Part shown: one piece after another, positions 1-11,000 of the stretch
Position numbering within the stretch: the stretch's first letter is position 1
Layout of the letters: each line of letters starts with the position of its first letter
DNA from: Hydractinia symbiolongicarpus
Lineage: Eukaryota > Cnidaria > Hydrozoa > Anthoathecata > Hydractiniidae
DNA length: 64,000 nucleotides
Assembly: GCF_029227915.1 (NCBI RefSeq)
Contig: NC_079875.1
Span: forward strand, 15,125,001-15,189,000
Direction: 5' to 3'
Notes under the pieces: model-generated
The model's input: only the letters and a program-made list of their open reading frames with translations
Databases searched by the model: none
What the model was told of the DNA's origin: nothing
Translations under genes and position numbers: made by a program

Positions 1-44
1 AAATTAAAAAACAGAAAAAAATAAAAGTAGAGGTAACGAAAATA

Positions 45-450
45 AAGTTCTTTGGTTAGTGGAAAAAGTCAAGTTCTTGGTTGGTTGAGTAGTCAATCTA
101 TTTGGTTGTTTAAAATGTCAAGCTCTTTGGTTGGTTAAAAAGTCCTTCTCTTTGGTTGTTTGAAAGGTCAAAGTTTTTGATTGTTTAAAAAGTCAAGCCC
201 TTTAGTTGGTTAAAAAGTAAAGCTCATTGGTTGGTCAAAAATTCAAGCTCTTTGATTGGTTAAAAAGTCAAGCTCTTGGGTTGGTTAAAAGGTCAAGCTC
301 TTTGGTTGGTTAAAAGGTCAATCTCTTTACTTGATTAAAAAGTCAAGCTCTTTGGTTGGTTAAAAAGTCAAGCTCTTGGGTTGGTTAAAAGGTCAAGCTC
401 TTTGGTTGGTTAAGTCAAGGTCTTTGATTGTTTAAAAAGTCAAGTTTTTC
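45..450. repeat. 25-bp tandem repeat
   Basis: A degenerate tandem array with a unit of about 25 bp that reads approximately TTGGTTGGTTAAAAAGTCAA followed by GCTCT. About 16 copies with substitutions and one-base indels can be followed by eye. The strand is T/G-rich. No coding potential is seen. The array probably begins before the left edge of the window. Confidence 0.85.
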
Positions 451-479
451 AGTTTGCTTAGCTTTTACGAGAACAAGAC

Positions 480-640
480 TTGAGAGTGCTTGAATGACGT
501 CAAAATCCGCCTATGTTAGCAAAGCTTACACTTATTTTAGCACATAAATTTTAAAGATGATAATGTCCATTTAAAGTCATAGTAATAAAGAGCAGATAAA
601 ATCAACATTGACATGTTTACATAACTGTTTTGTGCTGATA
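480..640 (+). repeat. Duplicated upstream block A, copy 1 (CRE-like site)
   Basis: This block contains a perfect palindromic TGACGTCA at 495-502, then ATGTCCATTTAAAGTCAT, then AGATAAAATCAA and ACATAACTGTT. The same motifs occur in the same order at 7985-8160 (+) and, inverted, at 11995-12170. In copy 1 and in the inverted copy, block A is followed by block B and then by a gene of the MDKNSK family. TGACGTCA is the consensus CREB/ATF site. A role as a distal enhancer or as part of a duplicated gene unit is inference. Confidence 0.6.
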
Positions 641-800
641 TAACTGATATCTAGTAATAGAAATGTTAGCACTTTTAGATTTCATTTTACATTTCTCAAA
701 TTGTTTTGAATGACAGTGGATTTATAAAGAATTAAGGCTAAATCAGTCAACTATCTACTTATCGGTAAAAAAGTCGGTTAAAAAAGCCGGTAAGAATTTC

Positions 801-838
801 AGTAACCAAATATCGTCCAAGCACGATATTTGGTTACT
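801..838. repeat. Perfect hairpin, 16-bp arms
   Basis: AGTAACCAAATATCGT (801-816) and its exact reverse complement (823-838) flank a 6-base loop. No adjacent gene is visible. It could be the core of a fold-back element. Confidence 0.8.
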
Positions 839-1269
839 TGTTACCTTCGTCCTTCTAGTTTTTACCAACTAAATTTTTAAGAACATATGCACATTGGCTA
901 TAAGAATGCTGACTAGTAAGAAGGATTGTATAAACATCAAGGAAATGTCTATTTGGTTTTAAATTAGGCCTTAAATTTTGATTGTACAAATCAGATTAAA
1001 TTGCATCTTGATGTATATCGACGTTCTACAGTTATTTTTAACCTACTAGTCAGTGGCCAGTGGATAAATTCACGAATTTTTTGTCCTTTATTTACCGCAT
1101 TTATTGTGCCTCACTACTGCGATTGCCATTTTGCGTGACAGACGGACGTATACGGGTAGGGTATTATAATATGATGAAATATATATATTAAAATGTAAAT
1201 AATGAGCAGTTAAACTCATTACTATTTTTTGACCGTGGATGACGTGCATACAAAATTTTATTATGAAGT

Positions 1270-1420
1270 TAGGTGTTATATTTGCTTTAATATTTATAAG
1301 TTTTTTTAAGTTTCAAGAATAGAACAATCTTTATTTTTTGAGTAATTGTAACGTAATGTCAACGTAACGGTTTTATTTATTGTAAAATGACGCATTAAAA
1401 AAAATGTACTAACTTTACGT
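1270..1420 (+). repeat. Duplicated upstream block B, copy 1
   Basis: This block carries a motif close to GTCAAYRTAACGGTTTTAT followed by a GACRCATTAAAA-like string. The same pair of motifs is found at 9705-9860 (+) and, inverted, at 10915-11000. Together with block A it marks a segmental duplication that includes the small MDKNSK-family gene. Confidence 0.55.
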
Positions 1421-3327
1421 ATTTTTGAAATTACTGATGATTTACGAAACTGCCTACTGTCCTCAGCAGAAAAATGCACGTCGACACCATGTATAATTCT
1501 TTATCAATATTTTTGGTGGTATAATATAAAATATCCATTGTGTGTTGCATAATTCTTTCATTTTTTTTCCAGTAAATTGTTTGGTAAATACTTCATTTGA
1601 GACGATGTCAAATCTTTTAATAATAAAATTTTGATTTTTAAAGCAATTATTTTCTGTTTTGAATGCTTTGTGGTATATACCAAACGCGCTAGTTTTTGCG
1701 CAATAGCGGATAATAAGGCTGAACAGATATCAGCTTTCTTTGAACAAAACCCTTATGGTCCCATAAAGCTATAATTTTTGTTATTATATTACGCAAAACC
1801 GCTATATTTATGTTTCGGGTTTGGTTCGACCTTGCCACTTGACGTAAGCATTAAGAACCGTTAAATAAACAAAACATTTTTTGATAAAAAATCACAGTAA
1901 GCGAAAACAAATTTTAATCTTCTTTTGATTAAAAAGTTATTTCAACTTTTTGTTTGTTTAAGAAATTTTCGCATAACCCTCTTCATGAATCACGATACAT
2001 ATCACAAAAAATTCCGCATTTCACTGGACGTGTATGTTATTATCTTATCACAAATGGCTGTAGCTTATGCTATAAAAATGTAGCTTTCATAATTCTACAT
2101 ATACTTTAATAATTATTGATATGAAGCAAAGAACAGGAGTAACTACATCGCAATGCAGATATAACTAGCCTTTTAAGACAGAGATGGTAATGAAAAAGGA
2201 GGTTTCTCTCCGAAGAATAAGAAGCCACTGGAGAACTTCTGTATTCTCCCCGGGCCCTTGAGTAAGCATCCCCTGCCTCCTGCAAGACACCAGCCGCATT
2301 CATTGACACCATCCGCCAAAACCAATAACTTTTGTTAAACGTTGGAAAAAGAAGAGTTATACAAAATAGCAACCTAATGATGACATCATTTATAACGTAA
2401 ACCTTATTTCCTATTACTGATTCGATTAGACAACAACAACACGTCATTATTGTTGTATCATTTTTACCACAATTTCACTGGTATAACTTTGAAAATCTTG
2501 AGAAAGTATAAACCAATCATAGTTATACTTATTATGACGAACAATTTGTTCAGTACGAGTACAAAATAAAGGGGGGAGGTAAGAAAGATAATTGCAAATA
2601 CGTTTAGTCGCCTAAAAGCAATGCGATGGTAAAAATCGTGCATATTCATGCACATCCACTAACTCTTTTCGTCTCCTGACTGTAGAATTTCCATGTTATC
2701 GGTTAGTATGTGAAAGTACAAATTTTTTATAATATCTGATCATCATGAAATACAGATAGTAAAGATAGCAATTACCTGTAATTGGTTTCAGAGCAAATGT
2801 CGATTGGAAGGATTCGAATGTGAAATAATGTACGAAAGAGAAGACTTACTGTCGAAGGTTACAGCGGTGTACGAAAGGGAAAACGAGATCTATATATTTG
2901 TTGCATTCTTTCTATGTACCAGATAAACAGCCTTTGATTTTATGCAAGATTGCCTGACAACCACAATAATAATAAACTTCTGCTTCATGGAATATTAGCA
3001 ACTCCTTTCAAAATTTAAAATTACGTAGATAGGTCTAGTTGATCAAAAGAATTTAAAAATAACTCATCTTTTGGAACTTTTGAAGTTGATTAAGGGAAAT
3101 TAAGGCCTCTGGGAAAGTACGCTATGGAACTTTACTTTTTACGCTTCACACTCTGTAATAATTTCCTAGGAAGCATATAGAATCCTAGGAAAAAACTTAT
3201 CGCCTTATCACGTTTCTTTGAGTGTGTCATATTACCATTGAGACAATAATATAAATTTGTTTTATTTACAAGTCACAAAGTCACATTTTACTAAATTGTG
3301 AATTCTTCATGTGAGTATATTTTTATA
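1421..3327. other. AT-rich non-coding stretch
   Basis: No ORF with recognisable protein features and no clear repeat was found. Open frames near 2106-2655 on the minus strand have no domain-like composition and start or stop arbitrarily. This stretch separates blocks A and B from the proximal promoter of the first MDKNSK gene. Confidence 0.5.
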
Positions 3328-3414
3328 AAGCATGATCAAACAGGATTTCCAAAATTTTGAAATATAACATGCGTAAGACACGACAGAACTTTTGGCTCTG
3401 ACGTATCTTATTTG
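3328..3414 (+). promoter_or_regulatory. Conserved upstream block of MDKNSK gene 1
   Basis: This 87 bp block aligns with the inverted block 18348-18437 upstream of gene 3. Shared strings in order are AAGCATGAT, TTCCAAA, the 17-base core ACATGCGTAAGACACGA (3367-3383, exact in both), then TCTGACGTAT and TTATTTG. The core lies about 281 bp before the ATG here and about 268 bp before it in gene 3. Conservation of sequence and spacing suggests a core promoter or enhancer. No equivalent was seen upstream of gene 2. Confidence 0.6.
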
Positions 3415-3663
3415 AGTCTTATCAAGTACGTTAGAATTTAATTTCTGATTGTGCATGGGATCAAGTTTCAAGCAGGAGACTATATATTTGTGGTTAACAT
3501 TTAAAAAAAAACAGTTAGTTTAAGATTTTCGCATGTCATAACCGATATAATATTATATAATGTTTTAGTATGTTATTGTATCTTTGCATTCATAAATAAA
3601 TGTATCTATTTTAAATTTAGTGTTAAATGTTTCAATTTTAGTGTTAAAAAGTAAAATAAAACA

Positions 3664-3849
3664 ATGGATAAAAATTCAAAAGCCATTAAAAGTGCTGCGG
3701 CTTCGTTGCGAAAAATGGGCGATAGTTTGCAAAAGAAAAATGACGCAAAAAAGAAAACTTATTCTTCATCATCATCTTCATCTTCTTCGTCAAAAACCAA
3801 ATCAGGTTACGGAAGTAGCTACACAAAGAACAAGAAGACTGGTAAATGA
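3664..3849 (+). CDS. Small Ser/Lys-rich protein, MDKNSK family copy 1 (61 aa)
   Basis: Intact 61-residue ORF with ATG start and TGA stop. The N-terminal half is charged and potentially helical (IKSAAASLRKMGDSLQKK). It is followed by Lys-rich residues, an uninterrupted run of about ten serines, a Gly/Tyr/Ser patch and a basic C-terminus. There is no signal peptide, membrane segment or cysteine. Two paralogues of 61 and 63 residues occur at 10155-10340 and 17921-18112, which argues that the frame is real. A pyrimidine-rich tract ending in TTTTAG lies about 22 bases before the ATG, as in the other copies, so a spliced leader or 5'UTR intron is plausible. I do not recognise the family. The basic, disordered tail could bind nucleic acid or be phosphorylated, but that is speculation. 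Confidence 0.75.
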   Translation: MDKNSKAIKSAAASLRKMGDSLQKKNDAKKKTYSSSSSSSSSSKTKSGYGSSYTKNKKTGK

Positions 3850-4680
3850 AGAAGGGGAAAGTACTTGGTAATACTGCATGTCAGTAAAGTTTGATTCAAC
3901 CAGAAGGCAAATCTCTGTTTAAAAAAGAGATGACATACAAATTATTCTTAATAGAGTTACGTAATTCCATGCTTTTATAGTATGTGGCTAGACCGAGTGG
4001 TAGAGTTGTTAAGACGCTATTGGGATTAATTGCAGAACGATGCGAAAGAATACATGTGTATGAAATAATAATCGGCAACAAAGAACTACACCAGCGAGAT
4101 AACAACATTATAAATAAATATAAACGCTTTTTTGTAAAGTGATTGATACAAGCAACAAGCAGCAAATACGCAACAGTTAAGCCTGTAACTGAGAGAAATA
4201 TAAACAACAGCAACCGCCAGCTTTGTGGTGCTTCTAAAAAAGAATTTATTGTGAATATACTGCATTTTTTATTTGTTGTAGTAACTGTGATTCAATAGAT
4301 CAAAGCGTAATTTTTAGAAATATGATTTTTTTTTTGAATTTGTAAAATCCAATACCTACAATTCACATTTTTCTTACAACATGTGGATTTTTAACAGTAC
4401 ATATCCTTGGAATTTTAAAGGCCACTTCATGTTTTAAGACCATGTTTAATCCTACTACGTTTGTTAATGCCATTAACATCAAAAAGATTGGAGATCAAAA
4501 GTTCGTTTTAATTCCGATCATGTGAAACGCAGAGCAAATGGTTAAGGATACCCCCAATACTTCTTAAATATAACTCCTACAGGTGTTTTTCTAAAGTTAA
4601 GAACACTGTTATCAATGTGGATCCTGTGTTCTGAAAGTATGCGTTAGATATACACCAGCATTGCCTACCCCATTTTTTCC

Positions 4681-4796
4681 ACATGACATGGGTTGACCCG
4701 TGTGGTAAAAGTATTTGCTAAACATTCCCGCTCTTTGGACCTAACCATGTACCTTGTGATTACAAAGCAAACTCCATAATCACTAGGCTAGGTATT
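4681..4796 (-). mobile_element. Degenerate tRNA-derived SINE fragment
   Basis: On the minus strand, CCTAGCCTAGTGATTATGG resembles a tRNA 5' half with an A-box. Further on, TTTGTAATCACAAGG resembles an anticodon arm, and GGTTAGGTCC is a decayed B-box (consensus GGTTCRANYCC). The same layout is better preserved at 21165-21431. It is too diverged to be a functional tRNA. Confidence 0.45.
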
Positions 4797-4966
4797 GTAA
4801 AGGTATTGTTTTAAAATATGAAAATGAGAGAAAAATCGCAAACCGTTTTCATTTAGCGTCACCCAAAAGGTTCAGGATTGTATAAAATTAAAAAATGTTA
4901 ACTCATTCTATTGTTGTGTAGACGTTGCGTTTTTTCTTAGTTTTTGCATTAAACCGTATATACATA

Positions 4967-5045
4967 CAGTTGACTATCTCTATCTCGAACTCGCAAGGGA
5001 CCAGAAAATTTGTTCGAGATAGAGAAAGTTCGAGATAGAGAAAAA
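4967..5045. repeat. Left TIR and subterminal repeats of pogo-like element
   Basis: The terminal CAGTTGACTATCTCTATCTC is inverted at the right end with few mismatches. It is followed by two GTTCGAGATAGAGA copies at about 5012-5040. The right counterpart spans about 7545-7742 and has about six such copies. Confidence 0.85.
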
Positions 5046-5193
5046 TTGACAAAAATTGGATTTTTTCGTAAAAAACGTATTTTTAACCTTCAGTGTATCG
5101 GGAGTTGATAGAGGTCAATGAGAGATGTTAAAATGTTAATATTCAATGCACAAGACTTCTTTTAAAATAAATACATAAAATAAATTTACAGCT

Positions 5194-7400
5194 TCATTTA
5201 AAGAAATCGGTTATGTCTTTTTGTTTAAGTGATGCCACTCTGTCTTCATTATACATTTTTTCGAATTTGGAGATAAGCATTTGCATTTCATTGCCTTTTT
5301 CGCAACACATTGCTAGATCTTTCAAAAGATCAATACTACACTCGACTTTTGATCTTGATGGTTTTTCGACAACTATATCAAATGAATCATCCTCCATGTC
5401 ACTGCCATCGTCTTCAGCTTCGTCGTCCTGAGATTTCCGAAATTCATCAATGATATCCTCATTAGAGATTTGAGGGGCGGTTGCGATAACCTCATCATCC
5501 AAGGTCAGAAGATCATTAGCACTGAGATCATTTGGTACCAATGATGGATCAGCCTCTCTTAAATCATCCAAACTTTCTTGAAGATCTTTAAATGGGTCAT
5601 CCGAATCAGCAATAGCATCCTGTTGTCCTGTAGAAGAGATTCCAGATTTCTTAAAACAATTGATGATGGTTTGTTTAGTTACAGCCTCCCAAGAATCAGC
5701 CAGTATCTTCATTCCGCTTAAAATTGAAATCTTTGGCAAAGGTTTGTTGTTCTCCAAAGCACTGCACAGCAAACGTACAACTCTCCTTCGGTAATGCGCT
5801 TTTAGACTTCGTATGACACCTTGTCCATCGGTTGCAACACTGACGTTGTGTTAGGGGGCAAAAAAACGAGATGAATGTTTGTTAAGTTCGAGATCGATGG
5901 GTGTGCTGGACATTTGTCGATTATAAGAACGATTTTTCTCCCGTCTACACGAAACGTTTGGTCCAGTTTCCGGACCCAGTTTTCAAATATTTCACTATCC
6001 ATCCAACTTTTCTTTTGTGATGTGTATTGGCAAGGGAGATGTTTGATGTTATTAAAGCAGCGAGGCTTTTTTGATTTGCCAATGACGAACATTGGTAACT
6101 TTTCTCCAGTAGCACTTGCTGCGGCCATTCCAGTGAATCTCAACTTGCTCTTCTTCCCCCCAGAACACTTTTCTCCTTTGAGGTGGTATGTTTTCTCGGG
6201 AAGACATTGGTAAAACAAACCAAATTCGTCTGCGTTGAAAGTGTCCTCCAATTTGTAATTCGACAGAATGGTTGGGAGCGAGGTTTCGTTCCAGGAGCTT
6301 GTCATTTGATTTGTAACTGACTTACATTCACCACCGATAACTTTCAAGGAAATGCTGTGCCTGAAAAAGTAAATAAATAAAATTGTTTCGTGTAAAGCAG
6401 CCCTTAATATTAATCGAACATAACACAATCGAACATAAATTTTAAGATTGGTTCGATTCGATTCATATCTGTTTACAAATTATATTGTTGAACACGTGGA
6501 ATGTAGTAGAATCTGTAATGAACAATATGGCTATAAATTTACTGGGACAAGAAATTGAATTAACTGAAAATATGCCACTCGTCGTTTTGTCTTCCACTGA
6601 CATTACATCTTACATAAAAGGGTACCATGTTTACAAAAGTTTATGGACACCAGTCCAACAAGAAAAACTACAAGGAGAAATGGAACCTCACAACCCTGTC
6701 GACAAATACGCTGTAGCCGTTAAAAAAGATGGGAAACTAGTCGGACATTTGCCGTTAGGAGAAAATGGAAAGTTTGCTAAAACCATATTTTATTTTCTCC
6801 GTGCTGATCAATTTGGGAGATGTGATATAACTGTTACTGGAAATGCAGTTAATCTTGGAGATGGTGATGGAATGCAGGTCCCCTGTGTTCTAAGCTTATC
6901 CGGGCAAAAGTCAATGGTAGAGATTTTGAAAAAACAGAAGCTGTAATTTTAGTGTTTGATATGTAATCACGTTGTTTTTATACACGAAATGAAAATTATA
7001 ACTATGTTATTTACCTTTTTTTCCATTTGTCCAGCCAACCATCGGAAGCCTTGAAACTTGAACAATCAAAGTTTTTAGCAAAACTGAGTGCCTTTTCTTT
7101 TATCAAATTGCCATTGATCGGAATGTTTTGGCTTCTTTGAACAGTAAAACATTTGAAAACAGCCTTGTCTATCTGCTCATAATCACAGCCTCGAACCTTT
7201 TTCGAACCAGACGCGGTTTTTTGTTCTTCCAAGCTTTGTAGGATCTTATGTTTTTTTTTCATCCAAGTTGAAATTGTATTTTTGGGGATCCCGTATTTTT
7301 CTGCTGCCTCCTTGTTTGACATTCCTTTCTCGATTTCCCGAATTATTTGAAATTTTTGAATTAAAGAAACGTTATTGAGTTTTCTTTTTAAAGCCGACAT
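5194..7400 (-). pseudogene. Tigger-like transposase, two exons, one frameshift
   Basis: Exon 1 (7400 to 7015) encodes a CENP-B-type helix-turn-helix (KEAAEKYGIPKNTISTW) and a second Tc5/CENP-B DNA-binding motif ending SDGWLDKWKK. The donor G|GTAAAT begins at 7014. The acceptor, a T-rich tract ending CAG at 6361, joins exon 2 (6360 to 5194) in phase and rebuilds an Arg codon before HSISLK, so the intron is 654 nt. Exon 2 has the DDE_1 motifs NADEFGLFY, LIIDKCPAHP and LQPMD. Thirty residues separate the last two Asp residues. Lys replaces the usual Asn after the second Asp. Immediately after the third Asp a one-base deletion (about 5818-5822) shifts the frame. The C-terminal acidic region and KQKDITDFFK end, typical of Tigger/Jerky-like proteins, continue in the other frame to 5194. 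No other disruption was seen, so inactivation looks recent. Confidence 0.85.
6518..6946 (+). CDS. HIRAN-domain protein nested antisense in transposase intron
   Basis: The first in-frame ATG, at 6518, gives 142 residues and a TAA stop. The segment from GYHVYKSLWTPV through NPVDKYAVAVKKDGKLVGHLP to PCVLSLSG matches the HIRAN-type domain pattern: aromatic GYHVY opening, N-x-x-D-x-YAVAV, then VGHLP. HIRAN domains bind 3' ends of single-stranded DNA in HLTF-type fork remodellers and often occur alone in cnidarian proteins. No helicase, RING or nuclease domain is attached. The ORF lies entirely inside the 654-nt intron of the transposase, on the opposite strand. It is unbroken although the transposase is frameshifted. 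It may be a passenger that helps repair or replicate the element, or an independently acquired gene; function is inference. In-frame codons continue upstream to 6485 without an ATG, so an upstream exon is possible. Confidence 0.75.
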   Translation: MNNMAINLLGQEIELTENMPLVVLSSTDITSYIKGYHVYKSLWTPVQQEKLQGEMEPHNPVDKYAVAVKKDGKLVGHLPLGENGKFAKTIFYFLRADQFGRCDITVTGNAVNLGDGDGMQVPCVLSLSGQKSMVEILKKQKL

Positions 7401-7984
7401 CTTCACCTCAAGAAGGTTTCTGGTTCAAAGCACTGTAAACAATGTTTTGTGAGTGACTTTAGAATTCGAACGTCAAACATTTTCGTTCGAAAATGGAACA
7501 TTTTAATTCGATTTTTAGTGTAAATAGGTTCTTAAATCCGGAAAAGTTCGAGATAGAGAGAGAAACAGTCAGACGGGACCGAGATTTTGGTTCGAGATAG
7601 AGAGGTATTCGAGATAGAGAGGTTCGAGATAAAGAGAGGAAAATAGCTTAGAGCCTACACAAATGTCCAAGGGACCGAGACTTTGGTTCGAGATAGAGAG
7701 ATGTTCGAGATAGAGGGTAGTCGAGATAGAGAGAGTCAACTGTATCAGAACATTTTCTAATTTAAAACTTTTTTGTGTTTTCATTTAAAAGGTGCCTGCA
7801 ACAACCGTATCTTTTCCTCATCTTTCCTGCTTGACTCTTTGTTAGTAAAAACGTACGAGTTTCAACCTGTTATTCTGCATATATTATTTACGGTATCAAA
7901 ATCAATATCGCGTCAAAATGTTTCTTAACAAGTTTAAGTTTTTCGCTTGAAATCATTCCTCTGGCTTTGTTGCTACAAGAGCTT

Positions 7985-8160
7985 GCTTAAAAGCTTCAAT
8001 GACGTCAAACACACCCATTTCAGTAATGTTAACTGTTATTGTATCACTAAAAACTTGTTTTAGATGCTCAAGATAAATGTATATGATGTCCATTTAAAGT
8101 CATGGTACGGAAGGGCAGATAAAATCAATACTGCGGTGTTGACATAACTGTTCTATGTTG
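7985..8160 (+). repeat. Duplicated upstream block A, copy 2
   Basis: TGACGTCA at 8000-8007, ATGTCCATTTAAAGTCAT, AGATAAAATCAA and ACATAACTGTT appear in the same order as at 480-640. This arm faces the inverted copy at 11995-12170. No MDKNSK gene was found on the plus strand downstream of it. Confidence 0.6.
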
Positions 8161-8250
8161 ACATAACTGTTCTATGTTGACATAACTGTTCTATGTTGAC
8201 ATAACTGTTCTATGTTGACATAACTGTTCTATGTTGACATAACTGTTCTG
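8142..8250. repeat. 19-bp tandem repeat expanded from block A
   Basis: About 5.7 nearly perfect copies of ACATAACTGTTCTATGTTG. The unit is an expansion of the ACATAACTGTT motif present once or twice in the other block A copies, so the array arose locally by slippage. Confidence 0.9.
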
Positions 8251-9704
8251 TTGTTTATTTATAAATTCTTCTCAGCTGCAGCGTTTTTAAAAACATTAAC
8301 TCAAAGATTTTATGTCATGCATCTTAAAGTTTTTTTAAAGAGAAACTGAGACTGGTTGCAATAATCAATTCCACAATAAACTGGTCGTCGTGCTTACATC
8401 CTGAATTTGCTTAAATTATTACAAATAGATTAGCTACCCAATCTCCTTTACTCGAGAAAGTAGAGATACTGGTATCAGAAAACACTAAGAAGGATGCTTA
8501 CATGGTTCTATTTTTGCCTTGCAGCTTGTTCTTCCTTTTTAGGTTTGATGGTTGATGGTTTGAAATTGCATCTTTATTTACACGGTGTTTATACACACGT
8601 TGTCTAATCGTTTGTCAAAATAACACCAAAGTTATTCGAAAAAGCGGTGGTTCGATTTAATCAAAAGTTGCAATATTCTTTTGACGAGTACACAACAAAA
8701 TTCCTGCCGATTATGACATGGCTATAATTTTGAAGGTCTCTTTTTGATCATTTTTTTGGGGAACTCTTGTTGTTTTAGAAATATTTGTTTCTTACATGTC
8801 TTTACATATGAAGATGAATTTACTGACACGTCTTTAGCCATATATAAGTCTTAAATAGACCAGTTTTAAGATTGTGGCTACAGTGAGGAGCATCCTTGCT
8901 AGCTATAGTTAGCTATATTCATCCTTTCCTGTTAAGTGCTTTAATTAGTAGGGTATTTTGTTTTCATTATAGTGTACATTATTTTTTATTCCAATATTTC
9001 CTGAAATCGCAACCACTCGCATACATGCTTCTATATAATCATTATCCTACAACCGAGAATATCTGTTGAATCTTTTACTTTATTCTACAGACCATAATTA
9101 GGACCCTGTACGTAAACTTTCACCCGTAAGATTTAAGGATCGAGGATCGTTCGAGTAACCATTGCTTGCTTACAAGCATTTTTTCCTTTCTTTAAATACC
9201 CAAAAAGGCTATATATGTATAGATAAATAAAGAAATATTTTAACTGCAACAACTTCAACAATATTTTCCCCTTCTTCGTAACCTTTTTCTTTGCACTCTC
9301 ATGTGGATGCGTGAATATGAAATTATTGTCGCACGCAAAGTGTATCTTGGATAGTCAATCCTAAACAATAAACTGGGATACACACTTTTTTGAAGCCAAA
9401 TCTAGTTAGGGTTCTTTTCATTATCAGCAAGACGTTTAGTTGACAATCGAATAAAAAGACACTTTCTATTCTCTAACAATCGATGTTCTACGATATGAAG
9501 TATCAAACGTCAAAGGAGATACCTGCTAAATCTGTAACTTTGGTTTACATTCTTTTATTTGTCACCGGTAAGCTCTTGAAGAATATATATATTGAACGAT
9601 AGATATGCGGAAAAAATGCTAAAATCATGTGCGAAAAGATTTCAAAGTAAACTGCTATGCGCATAAAATAAATTTTAGCAACTACAAAACATTATAAAAT
9701 CAGA
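8251..9704. other. AT-rich non-coding stretch
   Basis: No recognisable gene or repeat was found here. It separates block A copy 2 from block B copy 2. Confidence 0.4.
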
Positions 9705-9860
9705 TGTCATATTTGCCATATGCTTATGAAGTGTTTGAAGAATTTCAAAAATATATACAAGTAGTTATAACGTCATGTCAATATAACGGTTTTATTTATC
9801 GCGAGGTGATGATGACACATTAAAATGAACTTGCCACACTTTATTGAAAGTTAATTAAGA
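9705..9860 (+). repeat. Duplicated upstream block B, copy 2
   Basis: ATGTCAATATAACGGTTTTA and GACACATTAAAATG match the copies at 1270-1420 and 10915-11000. It forms the left arm of a head-to-head palindrome of duplicated blocks with gene 2 near the centre. Confidence 0.6.
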
Positions 9861-10154
9861 TTTTTATATAAAGTAACTTTCTAACCTGCAATGTGCAGAA
9901 ACACATTTAAATCATAAAACATACAATTTGTACAACATAAAAATCACAATAAGTTGGCAATCTCGCCAGAATGTCTTTTTCATTCTAATTGTCATTTTCC
10001 CTTATAATCGTTCAAAACAACGGATGTCTGTGCACGTCTTGATGAAATTGAAACATGCTCGTTGTTATTTCAGCAGTCATTTTTTTAACATCCTCATAAA
10101 GATCGTTTTCAGCGACTTCGCTTATGAGAAACATCATCTTCCAGCAAATGTCAT

Positions 10155-10340
10155 CTACTTTCCATTTTTTTTCGTTTTACTGGTACTACTGTAGCTTGTC
10201 TTGTTTTTGTATGATGATGAAGATGACGAAGAAGATGTTGAGGAATATTTCTTCTTGGTTTCGTATTTCTTTTGTAAACTATCTCCCATTTTTCTTAAAG
10301 AAGCACCAGTACTTTTAATAGATTTTGAGTTTTTATCCAT
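10155..10340 (-). CDS. Small Ser/Lys-rich protein, MDKNSK family copy 2 (61 aa)
   Basis: Intact 61-residue ORF whose ATG is at 10340-10338. The frame stays open upstream to 10391, but paralogue alignment fixes the start at MDKNSK. It shares SLRKMGDSLQKK with the other two copies, followed by a Lys-rich stretch, a Ser/Thr tract with an eight-serine core, a Lys/Tyr/Ser patch and a KKNGK basic end. A T-rich tract ending TTGCAG lies about 20 bases before the ATG, as expected for a splice acceptor. Upstream, block B (10915-11000) and block A (11995-12170) lie inverted in the same order as for gene 1. The proximal block shared by genes 1 and 3 was not found here. Function unknown. Confidence 0.75.
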   Translation of the reverse strand: MDKNSKSIKSTGASLRKMGDSLQKKYETKKKYSSTSSSSSSSSYKNKTSYSSTSKTKKNGK

Positions 10341-10914
10341 ATTGATTCCGTTTTTTATTACTGCAAGCTCTATAAAATAAAAACAAAACAATTTGTACGT
10401 CTTAAATAGTATTACGCCTAGCTAAAATTTATACATTTGTAGTATAGGAGCAATTACCCTAGAAGAACCAGATCTTTGATGGAGCAAATTCAAAAATAAT
10501 TTATAAAGAATATAATTTGCCACTTACTTTTGGAACGAATGTATTTTCTTTAGTTGACCAATAGTAGTGGCAAACTCCAATCTTAATATATAAGATTACT
10601 GCAATAAATTGATCCTTTAGGCTATTCTTCTAGCGTAGGCTTTAAAAACGTCATCAAGAAACAAGTTTAACTAGTTTTAGTAAGTATAGTTATTACTTAC
10701 ATATTCTATTTTACATATTACATATTCTGTAGTTTGCGCAATATTTCTGATGATACAGAGTATGATAAACAGTGATTATTTTTTTTTTTACAGAATGCAC
10801 AAATCTTAAATTTATGATTCATATGATTGAAACTTACTGTTTCTGTACATTTAAGGTTAGAAAATCCTACGTAAGGTTTAAGTTATTTTACATAAAAATG
10901 TTAATTATTTTCAA

Positions 10915-11000
10915 TGAAGTTTGGAATTTTCACACTCTTTTTTAATGTGTCATTCTAAGATACATAAAACCGTTATATTGACATAGCGTTATGATTACTT
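10915..11000 (-). repeat. Duplicated upstream block B, copy 3 (inverted)
   Basis: The reverse complement contains ATGTCAATATAACGGTTTTA and GACACATTAAAA, as in the other two copies. It lies about 600 bp upstream of MDKNSK gene 2 in that gene's orientation. Confidence 0.6.

Larger units (their letters stand above)
4967..7742 (-). mobile_element. pogo/Tigger-like DNA transposon, 2.8 kb, TA target duplications
   Basis: The ends are inverted repeats beginning CAGTTGACT, each flanked by TA (4965-4966 and 7743-7744). Both subterminal regions carry several copies of TTCGAGATAGAGA-like repeats, which are probable transposase binding sites. On the minus strand it encodes a two-exon transposase with an N-terminal CENP-B/pogo helix-turn-helix and a DDE catalytic domain. 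On the plus strand, within the transposase intron, it carries a HIRAN-domain ORF. TA duplication, the CENP-B-like DNA-binding domain and DD30D spacing fit the Tigger branch of the Tc1/mariner/pogo superfamily. The transposase is frameshifted, so this copy is probably non-autonomous. Confidence 0.9.

Noticed and set aside
2106-2655. Minus-strand ORFs of 113 and 63 codons
   Set aside because: No domain, no paralogue and no splice or promoter support; composition matches random AT-rich sequence.
3975-4060. tRNA-like string with AGACCGAGTGGTAGAGTTG
   Set aside because: A-box-like sequence only; no acceptable B-box or cloverleaf pairing could be built.
5213-6213. Plus-strand ORFs at 5213-5431 and 5875-6213
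   Set aside because: Antisense shadows of the transposase catalytic and C-terminal exon.
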